Part shown: positions 57,701 through 64,000 of the stretch, piece after piece
How the letters are laid out: each line of letters opens with the position of its first letter
Numbering within the stretch: the stretch's first letter is position 1
NCBI GenBank assembly: GCA_014163555.1
Contig: JACJGO010000004.1
Coordinates: forward strand, 297,797 to 361,796
Direction of reading: 5' to 3'
Source of the DNA: Flavisolibacter longurius
Lineage (GTDB): Bacteria; Bacteroidota; Bacteroidia; Chitinophagales; Chitinophagaceae
DNA length: 64,000 nt
Translations under genes and position numbers: made by a program
The notes under the pieces: model-generated
Told to the model about the DNA's origin: nothing
What the model saw: the letters and a program-made list of their open reading frames with translations, nothing else
Databases searched by the model: none

Positions 57701-58194
57701 CTGCGTTCGGCACAAAGAATATTCTCTTCACCTCGCAGTGGGACAACTATCCCGATTCGGTTTCGCTTCCCCTTAGTGGTAAGGCCTCGCATGCTTATTT
57801 GCTGATGGCAGGTTCCACCAACCCAATGCAAAGCCGCATGGTTAATGGCGAAGTAGTAATCAGTTATGCAGATGGATCGGAAGACGTGCTGGCACTCAAA
57901 AATCCCGAGAACTGGTGGCCCATTGAACAGGATTTTTACAACGATGGTTTTGCCTTCAATACCGGTGCGCCGGTGCCCCTAAGGGTTTACCTGAAAACGG
58001 GAGAGGCTACCCGTAATTTTAAAAATTATACGTCCATTAAGGGCTTCACCAACCGGGCCATTGACGGTGGCGCCGGTACAGTGCTGGAACTGCCGCTGGA
58101 CCCCTCGAAAGAAATAAAATTACTTACCTTGAAAGCCATCGCCAACGACGTTGTCATCGGGCTGATGAGCCTTACCCTGGTGCGACCCAATTAA
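54745..58194 (+). CDS. DUF4450-like secreted protein with (alpha/alpha)6 glycosidase-like core
   Basis: 1149 residues from the ATG at 54745 (MKTSHDIFLFFILLLTAQ), which overlaps the previous stop; a further upstream ATG at 54718 is less likely. The N-terminal 300 residues (WHGTEREIHYRPDGEDFVLVNGSRRFNRALYGG in order) match by memory the DUF4450 proteins of Bacteroidota. Residues about 340-740 show a six-hairpin toroid: HGAVAWRMRLPGWRGAYLGD, HHYDMNLGFIDQLLNHFLW, DSYAAIWASDALQYSGGG. A C-terminal part contains beta-sandwich sections. This layout is that of inverting glycosidases such as GH78/GH95 relatives, but no activity can be assigned. Predicted periplasmic. Confidence 0.75.
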   Translation: MKTSHDIFLFFILLLTAQPEVSAQQNVLWHGTEREIHYRPDGEDFVLVNGSRRFNRALYGGNTAFRAEAGDRPEFALYLPGMGGNLKFGLIRNGQSKWIIDADKIETRYRPGSMLYTIKDSLLGNGSIRITAMATREMEAFIVKLDASQVPKGVELVAVYGGATGTKFSREGDIGADPESVFYLKPEYCRHNVFTLAENGFTLFFGARSLSEDERYEIQYGPKTDSAKLPVTLKHLSGIFPPTARLQLGNAKKLENPLGVLSTLDSTTPVVVARLALTNQPHYFFLQNGKAALNTYAQLPQVFAGAEADRKALAGRIKVNTPDPYVNTLGGALAVAADAVWETPSFLHGAVAWRMRLPGWRGAYLGDVLGWSDRARTHFNAYAASQVTEPATGPIVMDTALNLARSAEKMGTSVFSSGYIPRNPGGDKRPHHYDMNLGFIDQLLNHFLWTGDTAYVKTMWPLLKRHLQWEDRNFDVDGDHLYDSYAAIWASDALQYSGGGVTHSSAYNFKAYQLASELAPLVGEYGEPYRKKAAAILKAINTQLWIPKKGVYAEFKDLLGKQLLHESPAVWTVYHAIDSKVPDRFQAWQSLQYIRNEIPRIPIRAKGLTDTTLATIATTSWQPYTWSLNNVAMSEVMHTALAFWQGGRKEEGYNLFKSSLVESMYLGASPGNFQQLSFYDAMRGELYRDFADVIGTTARSLVEGLFGLFVDALRDTVNWQPGFPADWKSASLQTPDLTVAFTRKELVDHYHFESKLTRPLALRLKVEAPFADVASVTVNGKKAAWQFDTLAIGSPLVQIAAPRAKTFSVVITWKPKKVARPFLQRADTTNAVLVGLSGGRFTALYDPQNALLNAMLTPKQLVATIKDLSAPHTVFLQVKDAAATYWHPVHINPVMMQKNPRQTSAKGNFETVDLTPYFNDQVTNIFKNKYLSPRPKVSTLQLPTQGIGNWAYPLVEPAIIDSGLRQRAGVANTFTTNEGIPFATPSAFGTKNILFTSQWDNYPDSVSLPLSGKASHAYLLMAGSTNPMQSRMVNGEVVISYADGSEDVLALKNPENWWPIEQDFYNDGFAFNTGAPVPLRVYLKTGEATRNFKNYTSIKGFTNRAIDGGAGTVLELPLDPSKEIKLLTLKAIANDVVIGLMSLTLVRPN

Positions 58195-58200
58195 CCGGTT

Positions 58201-59130
58201 ATGAAAAAAAATATTCTTTTCCTCTTTTTCTCTTTTTGCTCTTTCCAACTCTTTGCCCAAGGTGACAGCGTTTACCTCTTCTGCTATTTTAAAGGCAATG
58301 GCGATGGCCTGCATTATGCGATGAGCAAGGACGGCTACCAGTGGCAGGCGATGTTCAACGACAGCGTGGTGCTGAAGCCAACGGTCAGCAAGGACAAGCT
58401 GTTTCGCGACCCCTGCATTATCCGCGGCGCCGACGGAAAATTTCACATGGTATGGACGGTGAGCTGGGCCGACAGGGGCATCGGCTATGCCTCGTCATCG
58501 GATCTTGTCAACTGGTCGGAGCAGCGGTTTATACCCGTTATGGTTGGCGAAGATTCGGCCCGTAATACCTGGGCGCCGGAGATCACCTACGATCCCAAAA
58601 AGAGGGAATACGTTGTGTATTGGGCTACCACCATCCCCGGTCGTTTTCCGCAAAAGGATACCTCAGCCGAGGGCCAGCGTTACAATCACCGGATGTATTA
58701 CGTGACCACGAAAGATTTTGAAAAATGGAGCGGTCCAAAGGTTTTGTACGACCCCGGTTACAGTGTGATCGATGCCTCCATTGTGCACGATGGCGGGCAG
58801 TGGGTGATGTTCCTGAAAAACGAAACCCGCCAACCGGCGGAGAAAAATCTAAGGGTAGCGACGGCAAAAAATCTCACCGGGCCTTATTCAGCGGCCGGTC
58901 CACCCATCACCGGTACCTACTGGGCCGAAGGCCCCACCGCGGTAAAGATCGACGGGCAGTGGGTAGTGTATTTTGATAAGTACACGGAGAAAAAATATGG
59001 TGCTGTCGCCTCTCCTGATTTAGTGAACTGGATAGATATCTCCGGCAAGGTTTCTTTTCCCAAAGGTGCACGGCATGGAACGGTATTGAAGATCTCGGGT
59101 GAAGAATTGAAAAAGATGCAGGGTATGTAA
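58201..59130 (+). CDS. GH43-like propeller glycosidase, family uncertain
   Basis: A 309-residue secreted protein (signal MKKNILFLFFSFCSFQLFAQ), 6 bp after the DUF4450-like gene. Propeller repeats and a candidate triad D70 (LFRDPCIIRG), D191 (SVIDASIVHD) and E243 (WAEGPTAVKI) in GH43 order. It is shorter than usual GH43 enzymes and has no accessory module. The same general pattern is seen at 46577. Last gene of the enzyme block; the next gene is on the opposite strand. Confidence 0.78.
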   Translation: MKKNILFLFFSFCSFQLFAQGDSVYLFCYFKGNGDGLHYAMSKDGYQWQAMFNDSVVLKPTVSKDKLFRDPCIIRGADGKFHMVWTVSWADRGIGYASSSDLVNWSEQRFIPVMVGEDSARNTWAPEITYDPKKREYVVYWATTIPGRFPQKDTSAEGQRYNHRMYYVTTKDFEKWSGPKVLYDPGYSVIDASIVHDGGQWVMFLKNETRQPAEKNLRVATAKNLTGPYSAAGPPITGTYWAEGPTAVKIDGQWVVYFDKYTEKKYGAVASPDLVNWIDISGKVSFPKGARHGTVLKISGEELKKMQGM

Positions 59131-59393
59131 CAATACGATTTTAGAAGTCAGCACAGCGGCTCATCGCTTTGTTGTCTATTGCCGTTCGTTCTCTTATTGT
59201 AATCCAATTGTAGATGGTTTGCCCATACAGGTCTTTACATAAAATCTGTACATGAGGACAGTGGTACAATCCTGCATTACTGAAAGTTGAAAAATAACGG
59301 TTGTTCAATTCAGAGGTGGCTGTATCAGGTACATGCCGCCATCTAAGATGCCAGGCAGAGGGGAGATGATCGACAACGACTTCTGCACAAAAA
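59131..59393. other. Convergent gap after the enzyme block
   Basis: 263 bases between two converging genes. On the minus strand a GTG-started reading frame of 93 codons spans 59141-59422 and overlaps the end of the lipoprotein gene by 29 bases. Its product has no signal, no recognisable motif and no family I know, so it is noted but not called as a gene. No clear terminator hairpin was found. Confidence 0.4.
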
Positions 59394-59945
59394 TTAATTT
59401 CGATACTGCGTATCAAACACACCGCCCTGCACGTCTTTTTTATTTCCTGAACTGTCTTTTGCCATGAAAGAAAACCGTCCTGAGATAATCTTGTTTACCG
59501 TATCAAGCTTTGTAATGGTCAGCGTACCACTTTCTATAAAATAGTACCTGCCTTCTTTGGCATTGTAATATCCACCGCTATCGCAGTCATATGGGTTTCC
59601 GCAGGCAGCTATATGTTGCAACGAATAATCACCGGTTGCAAACACGGCTAGTTTTTGAAGCAATACAGAGCCGGCATGCCCTAACGAATACCGTGCATCA
59701 ATTCCCTGGATGGAAAGAAAACCCGCCTTGTAATAAGGTGTTGCGATTGGGGTATAGTGCACATTGATAGGACGAACGTTTCCAAATAAGGTGGTAAATG
59801 GAATAAAGGGTTGGCCATCGATATAGCATCCAAAGGTATTGGCGCCGTTCTGGGTTTCCGGTGGGAATTGTACCCTTTCGTTTGCAGCCCTGCGGCAGGC
59901 AATGAGAATAAACAGGATAAAGATCGAAAGCAATAGCTTTTTCAT
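59394..59945 (-). CDS. Small lipoprotein, DUF6252-like
   Basis: A 183-residue lipoprotein: MKKLLLSIFILFILIACRR gives a lipobox LIAC with Cys at residue 17. The mature part opens with NTFGCYIDGQPFIPF and ends ISGRFSFMAKDSSGNKKDVQGGVFDTQY, the pattern of small Bacteroidota lipoproteins of the DUF6252 kind (recognised by eye). Function unknown. It has a CysxxxCys-like pair (ACGNPYDCDSGG), possibly a disulfide. No evident link to the pectin genes. Confidence 0.7.
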   Translation of the reverse strand: MKKLLLSIFILFILIACRRAANERVQFPPETQNGANTFGCYIDGQPFIPFTTLFGNVRPINVHYTPIATPYYKAGFLSIQGIDARYSLGHAGSVLLQKLAVFATGDYSLQHIAACGNPYDCDSGGYYNAKEGRYYFIESGTLTITKLDTVNKIISGRFSFMAKDSSGNKKDVQGGVFDTQYRN

Positions 59946-60139
59946 AAAATGCTAGCAGTTAGGGAAACTGAATGACTCATTATGGAAAATTTTATGCGCT
60001 GCCGTTGCATTCAATTGGCAAACAAAAGTGGATTTAGTAGCCTTCACATTTCATCTCTTCAAAGGCCTTTTTTTGACCGTTTCCTTTCGTGACCTGCAAC
60101 CTTCTGTTCATGCTGATTCCTTCACCCTACTTCAATCTG

Positions 60140-60574
60140 CTACTTTGTGGTATTGTGTACAACCTGCCTGATCTCACTGATGTTTACTACCGGCTGAATG
60201 TTTGTATAATTTTTAAAGTCACCAACAATCGCCTCCCTGTTTTGCGCAACGGCTTTCGAATAGTCGGCCACATTCCGAACATAGAAATAACCCACAGCCA
60301 CAAAAGGCACTTTATCCGCTGGTGTTCGGCCGGAGATGCCCTTGTCGATTTCGTAGAAAACTAAATTCCTGCCCAAAAAACCGGCAACCATCGGCATGTG
60401 CTTTTTTTCATAATAATCCATGTCAAAGGTTTTGTCATCCCCGTTGGGATAAAGAATGGCAACTTTAAACAGGCCCGCTGTTGGGTTTGCAGAAGAATGC
60501 ATTTGGCCCGTTTTGCAACCTAGCAAGCCGATAAAAAGGAAAGCCTGGAAAAAGGATCTGTGTTTTCCAGCCAT
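60140..60574 (-). CDS. EthD-family small protein with lipoprotein signal
   Basis: 144 residues with a lipobox (FLFIGLLGCKTGQ, Cys at residue 20). The rest is a dimeric alpha/beta barrel of the EthD type: FKVAILYPNGDDKTFDMDYYEKKHMPMV is the usual N-terminal strand-helix with the conserved Y-x-x-x-H-M-P. EthD proteins accompany ring-degrading systems or have unknown roles. It lies alone with 313 bases of empty sequence upstream. Export of an EthD domain as a lipoprotein is unusual. Confidence 0.75.
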   Translation of the reverse strand: MAGKHRSFFQAFLFIGLLGCKTGQMHSSANPTAGLFKVAILYPNGDDKTFDMDYYEKKHMPMVAGFLGRNLVFYEIDKGISGRTPADKVPFVAVGYFYVRNVADYSKAVAQNREAIVGDFKNYTNIQPVVNISEIRQVVHNTTK

Positions 60575-60887
60575 ATAAATAGGTTTTATGTTTTAGCCAT
60601 TAATTATAATTCAGGTATAACCGCTTTGCGCATTCGCATATGTTGACTAAAGATAGGAGGTTGACTACATGCCGTCAACCCGCTCTTTCCAAAAAATGAC
60701 CTTGTGAAATTTTAGTCTGATAACACCTGATGTTATAAATGAACTATAGCAAACCACCTGTAAACAGGTGCATTACCAAATGAAAAGGTCCAAACCTTAA
60801 CACATAAGGAAGAATAGGAACAGCGTGAAAGGTTTCGGCCCTGCTCCTGATTCCATGCTGTCTACTATTCGTATGATTGGATGCCGG
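60575..60887. other. Intergenic region with short palindromes
   Basis: 313 bases without a convincing gene. Two short inverted repeats stand out: GGTTGAC (60659-60665) with GTCAACC (60674-60680), and CACCTGT/ACAGGTG as a 16-bp palindrome at 60755-60770. Either could be an operator for the EthD gene; neither has other copies that I found. Confidence 0.4.
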
Positions 60888-62966
60888 CTATTTCAGCCAT
60901 ACTTGTTGTGTAAAGGCCCCGTTCACAGCGGCATCCCACACTTCTAGCCGAACCCATTTGCGGTTGGCCAGGCTGGTGGTAAACGTAAATTTCTTTTTCC
61001 CAAAAGCCGTTGTTGCATCCAGGTTGATTCGTTCCCGGTACACCGCTTTGCCATCGCCTGATATAATCTCGGCATACTGCAGCGGAAACGTCCAATGTAC
61101 TTCCACCTCAATCCTGTCTTTACATGCATTATGAATGCTTGCTGTTTCACCCGAACCTTTCCCATTGACAGTAAAATGCGGTAACAATACTTCGCCGGTG
61201 GAAACAAAAAATTTCCCTTTCCGCATGGCATCCAAAACCGGTTGCCAACCCTCACCAAAGGAAGGCAGCTTGTCTATTTGCAGGTAATTCACATTGAGAT
61301 GCGCATACATTTCATTTTCCGGTTCTACCGTAAACAGGTCGGCTTCGGCGATCACATGTTTTTTATGCCCCCAATTGGCCATGTCATCCATCAGGTCAAG
61401 CACACGTTTGCCAAGACGGGGTTGCGAAAGATCGGCCGGCATGGCTTTCCAGGCAGCGCCTAAAAAATGGTCAGAGGTAAAGAATGCTTCTTCCTTGTAT
61501 TTGTCGGGGTACCCTGTTGAGCCTTTTGTACGGGCATGCGCTGTCCAGGCCAACCCGCTTTCAAGTTCCAGCAGTTTCAGCATCTCCGCCTTGTTGCCAA
61601 TGCGATACACTTTTCCATAAACAGAATCGGTTGTTACAAATGGTGCTTCCGGCTTACGCGACATGATCCAGTAAACCGGCTTGGGAAAAAACTGCAACCA
61701 GTGTCCGCCAAAAAATTCATTGGGTTCTTCGCCCGGCAACAGGAGAAAATCCTTGTCCGAGTGTTTGCGGCACATATCAAACAAGGTTTTTAACTCCAGC
61801 AGCCGTTTGTCATCGGGTCCTTTGGGGTGTGCCGTATAATGAAACTCTCCCAGGTGAACAATGTCAATGCCATGGTCTTTGAACACCCGTACAAAATTGG
61901 GTGTATCCGGCGAAGGCTTGCCGGGGATCAGCACATTCATCACATGTTCATTGTGAAAATGGCTGGACATGGTTTTATAACCGGGCAACGGCGTGTAAGC
62001 GTCACTGTTGGTAAACTGTTTTACGGCTGTTAAGGCCTTGCCTGCGTTACCGCCGCTCAGCAGGCAAAAAAAGTTCAGTCGCTGTGCTGTATGGGGTGGT
62101 GCATTGAACCAGGGCACAAACCGGTTATCGCCCATGGGGTCTTGCCGGATGCCGATCCCGTACTCCGGAACCAGTTTGCGGTAATTGGATCCATACCAGG
62201 TAAACTTCAGGTTGAACGCTTCGTCGAGCGGATAAAAATATTGATGTGGTGAAGGGAAAACCGCCAAACTGCCAGAACTGTTCTCACCGATGATCGTACG
62301 GTATTTTACCGGCACATTTTGGCTCGTGTCGGCTGCATGGTATGCAGTGGATTGTAGTTTGTTTTCCGTATCTGCCCAGGCAATGTTTTTCCAAACTGGT
62401 CCTTTGCTGACAAGACCGGCATCATAGAGGATCGCTGTTGAATCGATTTCAGTGGATACCACAGCTGCCACATTAAAAAGGGGGCTTTGGTTGTATAGCG
62501 TAATTTCCAGATCGCCACTGAAGGTTCCGGCATCAACACGGGAAATCTTTACAACGGTTCGTGATCCGGACGAGTGAACCGAAACAGATTTTTTCTGCAA
62601 GGCAACCGGGTAGGTTTTGCTGGGAAGTTTGTTGGTTTTATCGAAAAATATATTCCAGCCGTTTTGTGAGATCAAATCTCTTTTTCCAACCCGCAATAAA
62701 AAGACAGGATCAAGGTTGGAGGCAATTTCTTTTGAGGTGTTTCCTTTGGTAAGTTGAATGCTTTTGAAAAGCGGTTGCCCATTTTTCAGGTTGATGACCA
62801 TGCGGCCTCTTTCGTTTGCGCTAACAGGCCAGTTTACCTGTAATAATTGGTCTTGAACAGAAACTTTCGCTTCGCTGTTTTTTTTGAAACCGGAGAGGTC
62901 AACCGGCAACTGTCCATTGATTACCAGACTAAATAAAAGAAAGAACAGGAAAAAAATTTTTTTCAT
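60888..62966 (-). CDS. PHP/CehA-like metallohydrolase, secreted, large
   Basis: 692 residues from the start at 62966 (MKKIFFLFFLLFSLVINGQ); the frame is open 37 codons further upstream, but only this start gives a signal peptide. Residues about 25-330 are beta-rich (VWKNIAWADTENK, YPLDEAFNLKFTWYG). A PHP-type region follows: MSSHFHNEHVMNV, IDIVHLGEFHYTAHP, LLLPGEEPNEFFGGHW, LAWTAHARTKGS. Its His/Asp/Glu pattern resembles metal sites of CehA/McbA phosphoesterases. Substrate unknown. It faces the pectin enzymes from the other strand and may not belong to the locus. Confidence 0.65.
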   Translation of the reverse strand: MKKIFFLFFLLFSLVINGQLPVDLSGFKKNSEAKVSVQDQLLQVNWPVSANERGRMVINLKNGQPLFKSIQLTKGNTSKEIASNLDPVFLLRVGKRDLISQNGWNIFFDKTNKLPSKTYPVALQKKSVSVHSSGSRTVVKISRVDAGTFSGDLEITLYNQSPLFNVAAVVSTEIDSTAILYDAGLVSKGPVWKNIAWADTENKLQSTAYHAADTSQNVPVKYRTIIGENSSGSLAVFPSPHQYFYPLDEAFNLKFTWYGSNYRKLVPEYGIGIRQDPMGDNRFVPWFNAPPHTAQRLNFFCLLSGGNAGKALTAVKQFTNSDAYTPLPGYKTMSSHFHNEHVMNVLIPGKPSPDTPNFVRVFKDHGIDIVHLGEFHYTAHPKGPDDKRLLELKTLFDMCRKHSDKDFLLLPGEEPNEFFGGHWLQFFPKPVYWIMSRKPEAPFVTTDSVYGKVYRIGNKAEMLKLLELESGLAWTAHARTKGSTGYPDKYKEEAFFTSDHFLGAAWKAMPADLSQPRLGKRVLDLMDDMANWGHKKHVIAEADLFTVEPENEMYAHLNVNYLQIDKLPSFGEGWQPVLDAMRKGKFFVSTGEVLLPHFTVNGKGSGETASIHNACKDRIEVEVHWTFPLQYAEIISGDGKAVYRERINLDATTAFGKKKFTFTTSLANRKWVRLEVWDAAVNGAFTQQVWLK

Positions 62967-63317
62967 GCGTAAGTTGTTACTGGCATGACCAGGAAGGTGT
63001 GCCAGACAGGTTTCATAATGGTTAAAGAATAGAAAATCAGAACATGTATCCTGTTTCCAGGATAAATATAAAAGCAATTCTTTTATGGGAACGTTATGGC
63101 TTTAGCGCATGTGTGACTGTTGTTAAACAGTAAAAAAAGTAATTGGCTTACTTGCTTTGTTGATGAGAGGATTGTGGTTATAAAATATGTACAACGTTTT
63201 AGCGCTTGCCGATGTACCGGCATTAGTATTTCGTCAGCCCCGGTAAGTTATTCAAATGTTGATTAAAGAACAAATGCTCAATGATTGTGTGTCAGCTGTT
63301 ATATTGGCAAACGCCTG
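62967..63317. other. Intergenic region upstream of the PHP-type gene
   Basis: 351 bases. ATCCTG and CAGGAT at 63048-63063 form a small palindrome with a TTTC centre, upstream of the minus-strand gene at 62966. It shares CAGGA with the promoter motif but as an inverted, not direct, repeat. Otherwise A/T-rich with no gene seen. The right end has GTTAGCGGTA at 63317-63326, mirrored at 63868-63877. Confidence 0.4.
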
Positions 63318-63877
63318 TTAGCGGTAGGCTCTGCGTAACTGTCGCTTCCGAAAGAAATAATATCCTATTCCCGCCAATATAAATCCTGTCCCTGCATAGT
63401 AGAACATTGGGCTATTCTCCTGTCTAATTGTAGCTTCACCATTTATAAACTTGGAGCTTTCTTGCTGCAAGTCGTAAATGAAAAGCTTGCTATTGGGTTC
63501 CTTTAATTTTTTCTCATCAAATTTTGAAATCTTCAATGATAGCTCTTGTCCAATAATTGCATTTGCCTCAAAGTTCCTCTTGTCAAACGAAGACAAGAAG
63601 TCTGCCGGGATTTGAAATGTGGATGAATATTCATCAAGCCTTATGTAGTATAGTTTTCTGCTCTTTCAGCATTGGTAAATGAGTATCTCGACAACGTTCC
63701 TTCCACCGAACGCAAATCAGCAGAAGAAGCAACTTTGTCTTTTGTAATTGTGGAATACAAAAACCAAATTCCTACTAAAACAGAAAATTTCGTAAAAGCA
63801 AATTGCTGTCTGTCAATCCAAGGCTCGATGTAATTCCAAATCCTGCTCAAAGTGAATGTCTTTTGCTTACCGCTAAC
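63317..63877. repeat. Inverted 10-mers bounding the frameshifted gene
   Basis: GTTAGCGGTA (63317-63326) and its exact complement TACCGCTAAC (63868-63877) lie just outside the two ends of the small membrane protein gene. This is the kind of border seen on gene cassettes or small mobile units, but only ten bases match and no recombinase is near. Confidence 0.35.
63318..63850 (-). pseudogene. Small membrane protein gene split by a frameshift
   Basis: Two adjacent minus-strand frames read as one protein when a base is added near 63643. The first ends ...SFTNAERAENYTT; the second continues ...IRLDEYSSTFQIPADFLSSF and ends at a C-terminal membrane segment (FYYAGTGFILAGIGYYFF). The N-terminal part has a membrane segment FSVLVGIWFLYS. 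The probable start is TTG at 63850 (LSRIWNYIEPW); the frame is open further right to the window edge. The intact product would be about 175 residues with two membrane segments around an extracytoplasmic domain. Real decay and a sequencing error cannot be told apart. Confidence 0.55.
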
Positions 63878-64000
63878 GAGGAACGGCTTGCTGCTGTGCT
63901 GGAATTTTATAATTGTAAGCCTGGCAACTGAAGCTGATTGAAGAACCAAAGTACAAAATATATTCTGTTGCTCAATAGCGTAATGTAGGCTGGAACTGCT

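Noticed and set aside
59141..59422. A 93-codon GTG-started frame overlapping the end of the small lipoprotein gene
   Set aside because: No signal, motif or known relative; overlaps a better gene; kept only as a note in the gap entry.
63048..63063. ATCCTG/CAGGAT palindrome upstream of the PHP-type gene as a relative of the CAGGA promoter
   Set aside because: It is inverted rather than a direct repeat and lacks the -7 box at the right distance.
63317..63877. Integron attC sites around the frameshifted gene
   Set aside because: The 10-mers do not fit the attC core rules (RYYYAAC / GTTRRRY) well and no integrase is near; reported only as inverted repeats.
1..64000. CRISPR arrays, tRNA or rRNA genes, complete insertion sequences, phage genes
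   Set aside because: Read through without finding regularly spaced repeats, cloverleaf sequences, transposase or phage proteins.

Overview
The window is a large, almost purely catabolic accessory region from a Bacteroidota genome. Four SusC/SusD outer-membrane pairs, lipoprotein signals of the CKK type, putative promoters with TAnnTTTG-type -7 boxes and the lack of strong Shine-Dalgarno sites all point that way; the mid-range GC and overall gene style suggest Chitinophagaceae or a close relative (inference). No rRNA, tRNA, CRISPR array or intact insertion sequence was seen.

Layout. 2-517: the 3' end of an FGGY sugar kinase. 874-16308: one long plus-strand run of FAS1 (fasciclin) lipoprotein, SusC, SusD, two more FAS1 lipoproteins, SusC and SusD, closed by a strong intrinsic terminator. 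16635-20494: GH2 enzyme plus a CE12-type rhamnogalacturonan acetylesterase. 20542-21549 (minus): a LacI-family repressor, divergent from a second GH2 (21802-24789). 24982-30441 and 30899-36151: two more SusC/SusD pairs, each with its own promoter. 36653-59130: a chain of glycan-degrading enzymes: GH105, PL22, two GH43, a second PL22, GH106, a GH43-like protein, GH88, GH51, a third GH2, a cytoplasmic DlgD-type dehydrogenase, a DUF4450-like giant enzyme and another GH43-like protein. 59394-63850 (minus): a lipoprotein, an EthD-like protein, a PHP-type metallohydrolase and a frameshifted membrane protein.

How it fits together. Rhamnogalacturonan acetylesterase, GH105, GH88, two PL22 oligogalacturonate lyases, GH106 (alpha-L-rhamnosidase family), GH51/GH43 (arabinose) and GH2 (galactose or glucuronic acid) together describe a polysaccharide utilization locus for pectin, most likely rhamnogalacturonan I with arabinan/galactan side chains. 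SusC/D pairs and possibly the FAS1 lipoproteins capture and import oligosaccharides; periplasmic exo-enzymes strip them; the dehydrogenase and the kinase at the left edge would feed released uronate and deoxysugar into the cytoplasm. No endo-acting pectate or rhamnogalacturonan lyase is encoded in the window.

The most striking unexplained signal is a recurring promoter architecture. CAGGA-N5-CAGGA (exact 10-bp period) is followed 26-28 bp later by a TAnnTT-type -7 box. It occurs seven times (613, 16416, 24907, 30579, 36291, 42232, 48876), each time in the intergenic gap ahead of a transcription unit of the locus. This looks like the binding site of one activator (not encoded here) that joins the locus into a single regulon.
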